From DAOTVX01 sp034436015 (GTDB taxonomy: Bacteria; Chloroflexota; Anaerolineae; Anaerolineales; Villigracilaceae), in the NCBI GenBank assembly GCA_034436015.1, contig DAOTWG010000010.1, positions 173,828 to 237,827 on the forward strand: DNA of 64,000 nucleotides, given 5' to 3'. Positions 16,699 through 24,712 of the stretch are shown here, piece by piece. Under the pieces are notes generated by a model. That model was not told the DNA's origin and did not search any database. It saw only the letters and a program-made list of their open reading frames with translations. Positions within the stretch are counted from its first letter, which is position 1. Each line of letters opens with the position of its first letter. The translations under genes were made by a program, and so were the position numbers.

Positions 16699-18951
16699 TT
16701 ACCAGCCATCATTTCTATCCCCTTTGATCAGATGGAAGCGGGCTTTCGCAGTGTAGTCCAGCAAAGCGCCCTGACCAGCCCCCAGAACACGCACAGAGGA
16801 GAAGGATACTTCTCCCACAAGGTTAGAGTGTAAAAAAATTCCCCAGGTGCCGGCCTGGCGTATCTCGATCCTTTCCATCGTCGCCCGGACAGGATAACTA
16901 CCCTCCAATTCCAAGCCGCTGAAGGTTGGGGTATCAATCAAAATATCCCGCACAATCAGACCGCTGATTTCCCCTTGCTCCGCCCAGATTTTCAACGCCC
17001 CATGTTGGAGCTTGAACATTGGTCCACCGGCGCGAATAAGTGAATTCCGTTGCACCACAGTCTTTCCCTCGAATGGATTCGAATTGAAGTGCTGCGCAAT
17101 GAGAATACCAGGATACGTGACGACATCGTAACACAGATTATCCTCTATCCTGTTATCCTTGCCGCCATAGATCGCGAAGCAATTCGCGCGCCAAGGGATC
17201 TGCACTGTATTGAAGCGGAAGACATTGCCGGTGTTCACGCCGCTTCCTTTGGGCGACCAGGACGCCAGCGCATCATCGCCGGTATTGCGAAAATGTGAGT
17301 TCTCGACAAGGGAGTTGCTCGTGCCATTGCAAAAGTTGACGCCATCGGCGAAGAGATTGCGAAAACGACTATTGCGAATCACTAAGCCATTTGTAGGACC
17401 GCCAACCCAGTAACCTACTTTCGTGTGCTCTACCCAGATATTTTCGAGCAAGGAACCTGTCCCTGCGCCACCGTTAAAGCCGTTATCCGATGTTCTATCG
17501 TCGCGTGCAATCGTTTCTCCAAGAATAGCAAAGTCCCGATAACGACAGCGATCGCCGACGCAATTGAAGGTAGCAAACGGTCCACGAATGATCGAATACC
17601 ACATCCCTGCCCCCTGCACCGTGACTTCCGCAACCTCAAAGGGACGGCTCAAACTCGCGAAGACTCCCTGTGGGATCCAGACGCCGGCGCGCTCTGCGCG
17701 CGCGCGGTCAATGCAGGTCTGTATTGCCGCGCTATCGTCCTGCCCATCGTCCGGTACCGCGCCGCAATCCTCTACAACCGAAAGATAACCGTCGGGCCGC
17801 GTCAAGGGAGGTGGTACTTGCTCTAGGTCTATCAAATCAATCACGTAGTAGTCGGCAGCGTCGTCTGAATCCACCTGCAACTTCACCCTCGCTCCGGCGG
17901 GAATCTCGCCAACCAATGCGCGCGCCTCATCGTAAAAGTGGTGCGCTCCACCAGCCTGAGGGACATTGTACGTATACTCCGCGCCGCCGTAGGACCAAGC
18001 GTAGCGCGAGGTCAGCAGTAATTTCTGACGAAAGACACCATCCACGTATAGGCTGAGTGTGGCTTCCAAGCCCTGACCATCCTCCGAATCGGGGATGACA
18101 AAGCGAACCACAATGGCATTGGCCACTTCTTTGGTTCGGAACTGAAGATATTCTCCGACCCTGTCAAGACGCACAGCTTGTCGCCCGGACGATTCGGCAG
18201 CAATTGTCCCAAAGGTACGGTCTGGGCCGAGAATCTCACCATTCGTGCTGCCGTCTTCTGCCTCGTACTCTACCCAAGGAACGTCCGCGCCGCGATCGCC
18301 GGCCGGACGGGCAGCAGTCGGCACGACCGCGACCTGTGTCGCCGTCGCCGTAGGCAACGGACCGCCCTCCACAGGCTCAAAAATCCAGCGCGCCGCGTCC
18401 TGTTGTGTCGAGACATCGCCATACCGAACCCGTCCTCCTTCCACATAGAGTACCTGCCAATTGTGCCAAACGTTGCGTAAGACAACCGCTCCGCTCGCAG
18501 GATCGGTTTCCAGTCTCCAGCGTGGACTCATCCACACGGCTTCGATAGGGATGACCTCTACGAAATCCTTGAGATGTTCAATGGAAAGATAATTCCCACT
18601 GGCGCGGTTCCAAATGCGTTTACTGCCTTGATAATCCTCCACAACCCAATGGGAGGCAAAATCGGAAAGCGGGACATCGCCAAGCATGGCCTGACCGCCG
18701 CCATCGTATAAGTAACCGCTAGCCAGATTCCGGATGCGAATGTAAATCGGCATTAACGTTGGCGTGGGAGTAGGAGGAGTAAACCCAACCGCGCCCGTTG
18801 CAACGACTGTCGCTAACGAAGGAACAGGGGAAGACTCTCGGTTCTCCGAAACAGATGATGGAACCGGCTCGCCAGCACAGGCCGGCAAAAAAGCGAGAAA
18901 CCCCAGAAAGTAAACTAACAAGGAAATTCGAAGAAAGTTATGCTTCCTCAT
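16699..18951 (-). CDS. Lipoprotein GH87-family alpha-1,3-glucanase-like enzyme with N-terminal beta-trefoil-like domain
   Basis: This 750-residue protein starts with a lipoprotein signal (lipobox LPAC, Cys25), so it is likely cell-surface bound. Order: TP-rich spacer; two imperfect repeats with IRIRNLASGYLYDGG and IWNRASGNYLSIE resembling a RICIN-type trefoil (~residues 65-200); a CBM-like beta-sandwich beginning VEYEAEDGSTNGEILG (~225-385); then a right-handed parallel beta-helix to the end. The layout from the sandwich onward is that of GH87 alpha-1,3-glucanases. Asp536 (FADGVNF) and Asp559-Asp560 (RNTGDDALA) have the same spacing as the three catalytic Asp described for a Paenibacillus GH87 enzyme. 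The start is set by MRKHNF with the signal peptide; upstream codons are not conserved. It lies 118 bases after the other GH87 gene, separated by a large hairpin. Confidence 0.82.
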   Translation of the reverse strand: MRKHNFLRISLLVYFLGFLAFLPACAGEPVPSSVSENRESSPVPSLATVVATGAVGFTPPTPTPTLMPIYIRIRNLASGYLYDGGGQAMLGDVPLSDFASHWVVEDYQGSKRIWNRASGNYLSIEHLKDFVEVIPIEAVWMSPRWRLETDPASGAVVLRNVWHNWQVLYVEGGRVRYGDVSTQQDAARWIFEPVEGGPLPTATATQVAVVPTAARPAGDRGADVPWVEYEAEDGSTNGEILGPDRTFGTIAAESSGRQAVRLDRVGEYLQFRTKEVANAIVVRFVIPDSEDGQGLEATLSLYVDGVFRQKLLLTSRYAWSYGGAEYTYNVPQAGGAHHFYDEARALVGEIPAGARVKLQVDSDDAADYYVIDLIDLEQVPPPLTRPDGYLSVVEDCGAVPDDGQDDSAAIQTCIDRARAERAGVWIPQGVFASLSRPFEVAEVTVQGAGMWYSIIRGPFATFNCVGDRCRYRDFAILGETIARDDRTSDNGFNGGAGTGSLLENIWVEHTKVGYWVGGPTNGLVIRNSRFRNLFADGVNFCNGTSNSLVENSHFRNTGDDALASWSPKGSGVNTGNVFRFNTVQIPWRANCFAIYGGKDNRIEDNLCYDVVTYPGILIAQHFNSNPFEGKTVVQRNSLIRAGGPMFKLQHGALKIWAEQGEISGLIVRDILIDTPTFSGLELEGSYPVRATMERIEIRQAGTWGIFLHSNLVGEVSFSSVRVLGAGQGALLDYTAKARFHLIKGDRNDGW

Positions 18952-18990
18952 CGTTAAAAACAAGCGGATCGCCGTAACGAGGTAAGGGTG

Positions 18991-19039
18991 GAGTTGGGAA
19001 CGAAAGCCAGCCTGGCCAGGGCTGCTTCGTTCCCAACTC
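18991..19039 (-). repeat. Intercistronic hairpin between the two GH87 genes
   Basis: Perfect 14-bp arms (18991-19004 and 19026-19039; GAGTTGGGAACGAA) enclose a 21-base loop that can itself pair through AGCC/GGCT. No T run follows on the minus strand, so a classical terminator is unlikely. It may stabilise the upstream GH87 message or reduce read-through to the downstream gene. Confidence 0.75.
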
Positions 19040-19069
19040 GTCAAGAGGAGGAGCGCGTGCTGATTACGC

Positions 19070-22000
19070 TCACTTCAGCACCAGATCGCCAAAGGCCGAG
19101 GTGTTGTTGTAGTTGTTGATGTTGCCCCACCAGACGGCCTGGCCATCGCGAGCGCCGCCGTTATCGTCATCGTCGTAGCCGGCGTCGAAGCCGATCACCA
19201 AGTTGACCGACGGCGTAATGCCCAGATTGCTCCAAGGGATGGCGATCTCGACACTATAGCCGCCCGTGATTGACTGCACAGCATGGAGCACACCGGTTGC
19301 GCTGCCTTGTGCGAACAAAGAGGAGTCGTTGTAGCCTTTGATGTACTGGCGGTCATAGGAGTCATAGGTCGTGCCGTGGTTGTGGTTCGCATCAAGGAAT
19401 ATTTCGACAGCGTCGTCCTCCCACACATCTGCCGAATCGTTGTAGAGATTGCCATCCAGCACCCTCACCCCGATGTAGAGGTAAGCGCTATTCCAGCGCA
19501 CCGCAAAGGTGACTGTATTGTTCGGGCTGCCGGTGGTTGTCTTGGCAACGCTGTTGCTCAACTGCCAGGTCGACTCATTCAGATTGCCATCTACTGTAAT
19601 GCCGCTTGCCTGCAAAGCATATACAGCTCCCGCTGGCGGGGTAGCCGTAGGGGTATTGGTGCGCGCTGGCGTCGGCGTGCGCGTCGGTGTGGCGGTTGCG
19701 CCCGAAGGTGTGTTGGTGCGGGTGGGTGTGCGCGTCGGCGTGGGCGTTGAGATAAGCGAGAAGGTAAAGTAGTTGATGTTCGTCTCGTCGCCGAGGAAGT
19801 AGATGCGCATGACGCGCTGACCGGCTGTTAGGCTGACCGTCTGACTGATGTTGGTCCAGCTCTGCCAACCGCCAGTGTTTGGACAGGTAACCGTACCGGT
19901 TACATCCACCCCGTCGAACTCAATGCGGAACTGACCGGTAGAGGCGCCCGAGGCGACGCGTGCAGTCAGGGTGTACGCCCCAGTCGTTTGCACGTTGACG
20001 GTGTACTCAATCCATTCGCCGGTGCGCGTCCAGCCGACGTTATATCCACCGCCGATATCGCTCGTCGTCTCGATATCCACGCCCTCTGAGGGACGATATT
20101 GGCCACCGTTGTTCGCCGCGTCATTGTCGTGGTAGGCTACACCTTCGCCGCCGAGATCATAGTTCTCAGCCTGGATGGTGCCCGGAATTGCCCAGGCTGT
20201 GCCGCCATAGGGACTCTGGCCGGAGGGTGTATTCGTGCGCGTCGGCGTGCGCGTGGGCGTGGCAGTCGGGCCACCGGGCGTCGGTGTCGGCGCCTGCGAG
20301 ATGATCTCAATGCCGCTGATGAACGGATTGTCCGCGCCGCCCTGCGTGAAGGAGATGATGATCTGTCCACTACTGTTGGCAGTTGCATTGAACCAGCGGC
20401 CCAGGGCGCGCTTGTAGCCGGCCATCGCGTAGACATCGAACCCGCTCAAAACGGTCGCGCCGTTGATGGCAACGTTGAATCGGCGCGCGCCGACAGTCTG
20501 GAACGTCAACTCGGCCCAGTGCAAGAGCACAATATAATTTGCGCCTGGCGTCAGGCCTGGAATCGTGTAGGTGAACGATGCGTTCCAGCGACAAGTCTGA
20601 TAGACCGCTTGCGGGGCAATGTTCGGGTCGAGGTAACCGCTCGTGTCAATGGCCGTGGAGGTATCGGAGTAAGTATTGCCTTGGTTGTAGTAGGCATCGG
20701 CCAGCCAATTGCTTGTCGCCGCGCCGCCGGCATTGATCGCTACAACAACCGTCCCAGGAATCGGCGTTGGGGTTGGGGTATTCGTCGGGGTGCGGGTTGG
20801 CGTCTGCGTTGGCGTGTGTGTCGGGCAAACGCCGCCAGGACAAGGGGTATTCGTGCGGGTTGGCGTGGCAGTGGCCACAGGCTGATAGACCGGCGTAGGA
20901 TAGGTGCCGACGCAAACTGGCGTAAAGCTCAGTCCCGTGTTCCCGCCACCATCGATAATCGTAAAGCCGCTCGCACAGGTCATATAACTGCCGGTACCCA
21001 AGTTGGAGGCCGTAGTATTTTTGAAAGTCACCGAACCGCTACTAATACGCGACTCAATGGCGTAGGTGCCTGTGCCATTAATAATGTTGCCATCAAAGGT
21101 AATGCCGCTGATGCTACTGCCGCCAATAAAGTGGATAGCCTCATAGTTGCTGTCAATGATTTGGTTGTTGACCACCTGGATCGTGGCGTTGATCGGTCCA
21201 TCCAGAGCATAGAACCAAAGCGCGCCGGTGCCAAAGTTCCAACCGTTATAGTAGTCCATTGAGCCGCTGCGGACAATCACATTGTTCGCAATCGTGAACG
21301 TCCCGCTCGGTGCGGCCACTGGCCCAAAACGATTACCCACATGGATACCGCCGCCTTCTGCCTGCTGATCGGCTACATAGTTATTGGAGACCGTGATGTC
21401 CCGCCCGCCGTAGATGGCAATGCCATTGGCCAGCACCGGGATCTCCACACGGTTATAGGTAAATGAGTTGTTCGCGTTTGGGCTCGAAGTGGTATCGGTG
21501 TGGCTCCACATGGCCAAGGCGTCATCGCCAGTGTTACGGAAGATCGACTGGGTAACCGTAGAATTGGTAACCGCGCGGTGGAAGTTAATACCATCCGCCA
21601 ACACATTGCGGATACGCACGTTAGTAATGGTCAGGCGGTCAAACGGTCCATCCAGCCACATGCCGCATTTCGTGTGTTCAATCCACAAGTTGCTGAAGGT
21701 AGAATTCGAAAACGCGCCTCCGATGCCGTTCGTCTGGTCGCTATCCACGCGATTGGTCACCTCGCCAAGAATGGCAAAATCCGACAAGTTAACGTTATTG
21801 CTCGGCGGCGAGAAATTGCCGAAGAAGCCCATGTTATTACCAACGCCGTTGGTGAAATGGAAAACCGTGTACCAAATACCGGCGCCCTTGATGGTCACAT
21901 TGTTCCCAACACGGATCTGTGCGCTGATCTTATACCGTCCCGGCGGCGCCCAGAGTACCTTGCCTTGACTAGAGGCAGCGTTAACCGCATTTTGAACCGC

Positions 22001-22696
22001 TGTGGTGGAATCGTTGACGCCATTGGGATCGGCGCCATAGTCCAATAAGGAAATTGACCCGGAAGGTTGCGTGCCGGCGGGTGGTACCAGCTCGAAATCC
22101 ATTAGGTCAATGACGTACCAAGGCGCTGTATCTCCACTATCCACTTGCACTCTCACTTTAGTGCCAGCAGAATATTGCGTACTCAGGAGGAGGCGTACAT
22201 CATCATAGTAATGATGCGGCCTGACACCGCTAGGGTCGTTGGTAAAAGGATAGGTGCCATAGCGCCAGGCATACTTTGAGGTCAGTTGCAAGTCGGTATA
22301 GTGGCTACCGCTAATGTATAGACTCAGCGTAGCATTCAGACCATTCCCGTCCGCGCTATCTGGAATAGAATAGCGCATCACAATGGCATTGAATGCCTGT
22401 GGAGCAGTAAACTCTACATACTTGCCCTGCCCCTGCAACTGGATCGCTCGCCGCCCAATCGCCTCTACCGCCATACCAGGGTAAGTGCGGTTTTGCGTGG
22501 CATTCAGGAGCGTACCATTGGTCGCCGAGTCTTCGGCTTGCACCTCCACATACGGCATATTGGTCGGGCCGGCAGCCATGACCGTATAGGTCTGCCGCAG
22601 CACCGGCCATGTTGGTACAGTCAATCCAAGAACGCCCATGATCAACGTAACCGCCAGGATGACGGCCAATCTCCTCCGTAAAGAATTCTTTCTCAT
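19070..22696 (-). CDS. Secreted multimodular GH87 alpha-1,3-glucanase (mycodextranase/mutanase family)
   Basis: The 1208-residue exported enzyme has a Sec signal peptide (~1-42). Then come a beta-sandwich starting VEVQAEDSATNGTLL (~48-210) and the GH87 parallel beta-helix (~214-600, with NLWIEHTKCGMWLDGPFD and IAIYGGRDITVSNN). Asp368 (LADGINFH) and Asp391-Asp392 (RNTGDDALAMWS) match the reported catalytic Asp trio in spacing. Downstream, TP-rich linkers separate a malectin-like domain (~655-800, VVVAINAGGAATSNW), a CBM6-like domain (~845-975, GTIQAENYDLGGEGVAYHD) and a CBM9-like domain (~1038-1208, ITVDGNLNESTWQ). GH87 enzymes hydrolyse alpha-1,3-glucan or nigeran to nigero-oligosaccharides. 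GGAGG precedes the ATG. It sits 134 bases after the ABC permease genes. A different alpha-glucan cannot be excluded. Confidence 0.88.
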   Translation of the reverse strand: MRKNSLRRRLAVILAVTLIMGVLGLTVPTWPVLRQTYTVMAAGPTNMPYVEVQAEDSATNGTLLNATQNRTYPGMAVEAIGRRAIQLQGQGKYVEFTAPQAFNAIVMRYSIPDSADGNGLNATLSLYISGSHYTDLQLTSKYAWRYGTYPFTNDPSGVRPHHYYDDVRLLLSTQYSAGTKVRVQVDSGDTAPWYVIDLMDFELVPPAGTQPSGSISLLDYGADPNGVNDSTTAVQNAVNAASSQGKVLWAPPGRYKISAQIRVGNNVTIKGAGIWYTVFHFTNGVGNNMGFFGNFSPPSNNVNLSDFAILGEVTNRVDSDQTNGIGGAFSNSTFSNLWIEHTKCGMWLDGPFDRLTITNVRIRNVLADGINFHRAVTNSTVTQSIFRNTGDDALAMWSHTDTTSSPNANNSFTYNRVEIPVLANGIAIYGGRDITVSNNYVADQQAEGGGIHVGNRFGPVAAPSGTFTIANNVIVRSGSMDYYNGWNFGTGALWFYALDGPINATIQVVNNQIIDSNYEAIHFIGGSSISGITFDGNIINGTGTYAIESRISSGSVTFKNTTASNLGTGSYMTCASGFTIIDGGGNTGLSFTPVCVGTYPTPVYQPVATATPTRTNTPCPGGVCPTHTPTQTPTRTPTNTPTPTPIPGTVVVAINAGGAATSNWLADAYYNQGNTYSDTSTAIDTSGYLDPNIAPQAVYQTCRWNASFTYTIPGLTPGANYIVLLHWAELTFQTVGARRFNVAINGATVLSGFDVYAMAGYKRALGRWFNATANSSGQIIISFTQGGADNPFISGIEIISQAPTPTPGGPTATPTRTPTRTNTPSGQSPYGGTAWAIPGTIQAENYDLGGEGVAYHDNDAANNGGQYRPSEGVDIETTSDIGGGYNVGWTRTGEWIEYTVNVQTTGAYTLTARVASGASTGQFRIEFDGVDVTGTVTCPNTGGWQSWTNISQTVSLTAGQRVMRIYFLGDETNINYFTFSLISTPTPTRTPTRTNTPSGATATPTRTPTPARTNTPTATPPAGAVYALQASGITVDGNLNESTWQLSNSVAKTTTGSPNNTVTFAVRWNSAYLYIGVRVLDGNLYNDSADVWEDDAVEIFLDANHNHGTTYDSYDRQYIKGYNDSSLFAQGSATGVLHAVQSITGGYSVEIAIPWSNLGITPSVNLVIGFDAGYDDDDNGGARDGQAVWWGNINNYNNTSAFGDLVLK

Positions 22697-22830
22697 AACA
22701 GGCCTCCTTTCGCAAAAAGTGAACTACCAGTAGAATGACCAAGCGCTTTTTGGACAACGGCCGGCTTCCTCTCCTTTCAAATTAACCTAAACTTCCACAG
22801 GCTTACGAAAAAGCGATTGCTCAGCAGAGA

Positions 22831-23691
22831 TCAAAACGTCAGACCACCTTTCATATGGCGTTGCAGGAAAAGCACAGCCAGAGCAGGCGGTATCATGCCC
22901 AGAAACGCGCCTGCCATTTGCAGGTTCATCGGGAACGCACGCGTCAGGTTGTATAAACGTACCGACACGGTTTGCAGCGCCGAATCGCGCAAAATAAGCA
23001 GGGGGAGAAGAAAATCGCCCCACATGCCAACGAACGCCAACAAGCCCAAAACAAGAAGGATAGAGGAGGAAAGCGGCAAGGTGAGCGAGAAGAACATCCG
23101 CGCCGGCGAAGCGCCGTCAATCGCGGCCGCATCGTAATAGTCTTGTGGAATTTGATCAAAAGAATTCTTCAACACCATGACGTAGAATGCGCTTACCGAA
23201 TAGGGCAACCAGAGGCCCCAATACTTGTTCACCAAACTGATGTGAAGAATAGGCAAGTCCGTCAGTGTCAAATACAAGGGAATGATGTAAGCGATCATCG
23301 GCACGGTTAAAGTAACCAAAATCAAAGTCTGTATCAACGACTTGCCCGCCGGTTTTAGACGGGAAAGGCTATAGGCGGCCATGGAAGAGACTAACAATCG
23401 CCCAATCGTGCCTCCCAGCGCTACGTACAACGTGTTCAGGAACATACCTAACATGTTCAACCGCCGCCAGGCTTCCGCATAATTTTCCCAACGTGCGACG
23501 CGCGGAAAAAGGCGCAAGCCGGGGTCGAAGATCTCAGAACTGGTTTTGAGACCCGCGGTGAACGCAAAAACAAAGGGAAAGAGGTAGGCGATTCCAACAA
23601 TCAGCAAAACAACAAGGAAGAACGCGCCGATGACGCGTCCGCCAAACGAACGCCATTCGATGTTCGACATGATGCCGCGAGTAGTGCTCAT
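22831..23691 (-). CDS. ABC sugar transporter permease (MalG type)
   Basis: This ~286-residue inner-membrane protein has six hydrophobic segments and the EAA loop YYDAAAIDGASPARMFFSLTLP that contacts the ATPase. It is the CUT1-family MalG-like half of an oligosaccharide importer. GGAGGAG lies 7 bases before the ATG at 23691. Twenty-one bases separate it from the MalF-like gene, so the two are cotranscribed. No ATPase gene is in the window; CUT1 systems in many Gram-positive-type and Chloroflexota genomes share one MsmX/MalK-like ATPase encoded elsewhere. Confidence 0.93.
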   Translation of the reverse strand: MSTTRGIMSNIEWRSFGGRVIGAFFLVVLLIVGIAYLFPFVFAFTAGLKTSSEIFDPGLRLFPRVARWENYAEAWRRLNMLGMFLNTLYVALGGTIGRLLVSSMAAYSLSRLKPAGKSLIQTLILVTLTVPMIAYIIPLYLTLTDLPILHISLVNKYWGLWLPYSVSAFYVMVLKNSFDQIPQDYYDAAAIDGASPARMFFSLTLPLSSSILLVLGLLAFVGMWGDFLLPLLILRDSALQTVSVRLYNLTRAFPMNLQMAGAFLGMIPPALAVLFLQRHMKGGLTF

Positions 23692-23712
23692 GGAAGTTCT
23701 CCTCCACAAAAA

Positions 23713-24633
23713 TCAAGCCAGGCGGCTTTCCTCTCCTCGGCGAGACAGCCAGACATAAATCGCCGAGAAGACGCCCAGGACAACCAACAGGGAAACGCTC
23801 CAGGCCGAGGCCAGACCAAAATCGCTGCGCTCGAAAGCTGCGCGGTACATCTCCAGCACCGGAGTCAGCGTGCTGTTCCCTGGCCCACCCATCGTCAGAA
23901 TAAAAGGCTCGGTGAACACTTGAGAAACAAAGATAATCTGCAAGACAAGCATGATCGCCATCCGCGTGCGAATCAAGGGTAGAGTGAGATGAATAATGCG
24001 TCGCCAGGGCGAAAAACCATCCAACTCGGCCGCCTCGTAAATCTCCACATTAATCTCTTTTAAAGCCGCAAGATAAATCAACACGGACCCTCCGGCCCCT
24101 AACCAAGTCATAATGACAATGAGGGAAAACTTTACCAATTTTGGGTTCTGTAGCCAAAGCTGAGGGGATAGACCTATGACCTCCAGAAAACTGTTCAAGA
24201 TTCCATCCGGCGAGTAAATAAACCGCCAGACAAGTAAAGCAATAGCAACAGGGATAAGCGTTGGCAAATAGGTAATCACCTGAAAAACATACCCATACCG
24301 CCGCATCTCGTTAATCATCAACGCCAGAATAATAGGCACCACGAAACCAAAAATGACGCTTAGAATAACAAACTCCAGAACATTCTTCCAAGCGACGGCG
24401 AAGGCCGGGTTGCCAGATAGACGCACATAATTGAGAAAGCCTACCCAGCCTGCCGGCCCCCGCAAGCCCACTTTTTGGAAACTATAAAGAACGGTCTTAA
24501 GAATTGGATACCAGGAAAACAACGCAAATAGCACCAGGGCAGGAAAGAGAAAAAGATAAGCATAGATTTGCTCTTGTACCTTTCGACGGCTCAGCGTTCG
24601 TCCCAATCTTCGGGATAAGAGAGAAAAAACCAT
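23713..24633 (-). CDS. ABC sugar transporter permease (MalF type)
   Basis: A ~306-residue membrane protein with six predicted segments and the EAA loop IYEAAELDGFSPWRRIIHLTLP. It pairs with the MalG-type permease to form the channel of a CUT1 importer. AGGAG is 8 bases before the ATG at 24633; an upstream extension to 24699 lacks conservation and would run through the intercistronic hairpin. The neighbouring lipoprotein supplies substrate. Inferred cargo is nigero-oligosaccharides released by the GH87 enzymes of the same operon. Confidence 0.93.
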   Translation of the reverse strand: MVFSLLSRRLGRTLSRRKVQEQIYAYLFLFPALVLFALFSWYPILKTVLYSFQKVGLRGPAGWVGFLNYVRLSGNPAFAVAWKNVLEFVILSVIFGFVVPIILALMINEMRRYGYVFQVITYLPTLIPVAIALLVWRFIYSPDGILNSFLEVIGLSPQLWLQNPKLVKFSLIVIMTWLGAGGSVLIYLAALKEINVEIYEAAELDGFSPWRRIIHLTLPLIRTRMAIMLVLQIIFVSQVFTEPFILTMGGPGNSTLTPVLEMYRAAFERSDFGLASAWSVSLLVVLGVFSAIYVWLSRRGEESRLA

Positions 24634-24664
24634 GACGCTATTCTCCTTTTGGTATAGTCCAAGA

Positions 24665-24696
24665 GGGAGGACGGACCTAAGCAAGGCCGTCCTCCC
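24665..24696 (-). repeat. Intercistronic hairpin between binding-protein and permease genes
   Basis: A 10-bp perfect stem (24665-24674 with 24687-24696; arm GGGAGGACGG), extendable by CCT/AGG past a bulged A, lies between the binding-protein stop (24713) and the MalF-type start (24633). No T run follows. In transport operons such hairpins typically keep the binding protein far more abundant than the permeases. Confidence 0.75.
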
Positions 24697-24712
24697 CACA
24701 GGAAACTACAGG

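Noticed and set aside
19630..20870. Short repeated DNA blocks that could suggest a CRISPR array or tandem repeats
   Set aside because: They encode Thr-Pro-Thr-Arg linkers in the GH87 reading frame; spacing is irregular and no unique spacers or cas genes are present.
20099..21262. A 387-codon plus-strand frame inside the large GH87 gene
   Set aside because: Composition is biased (Arg/Ala-rich) from the complement of TP linkers and beta-helix repeats; no motif or start signal.
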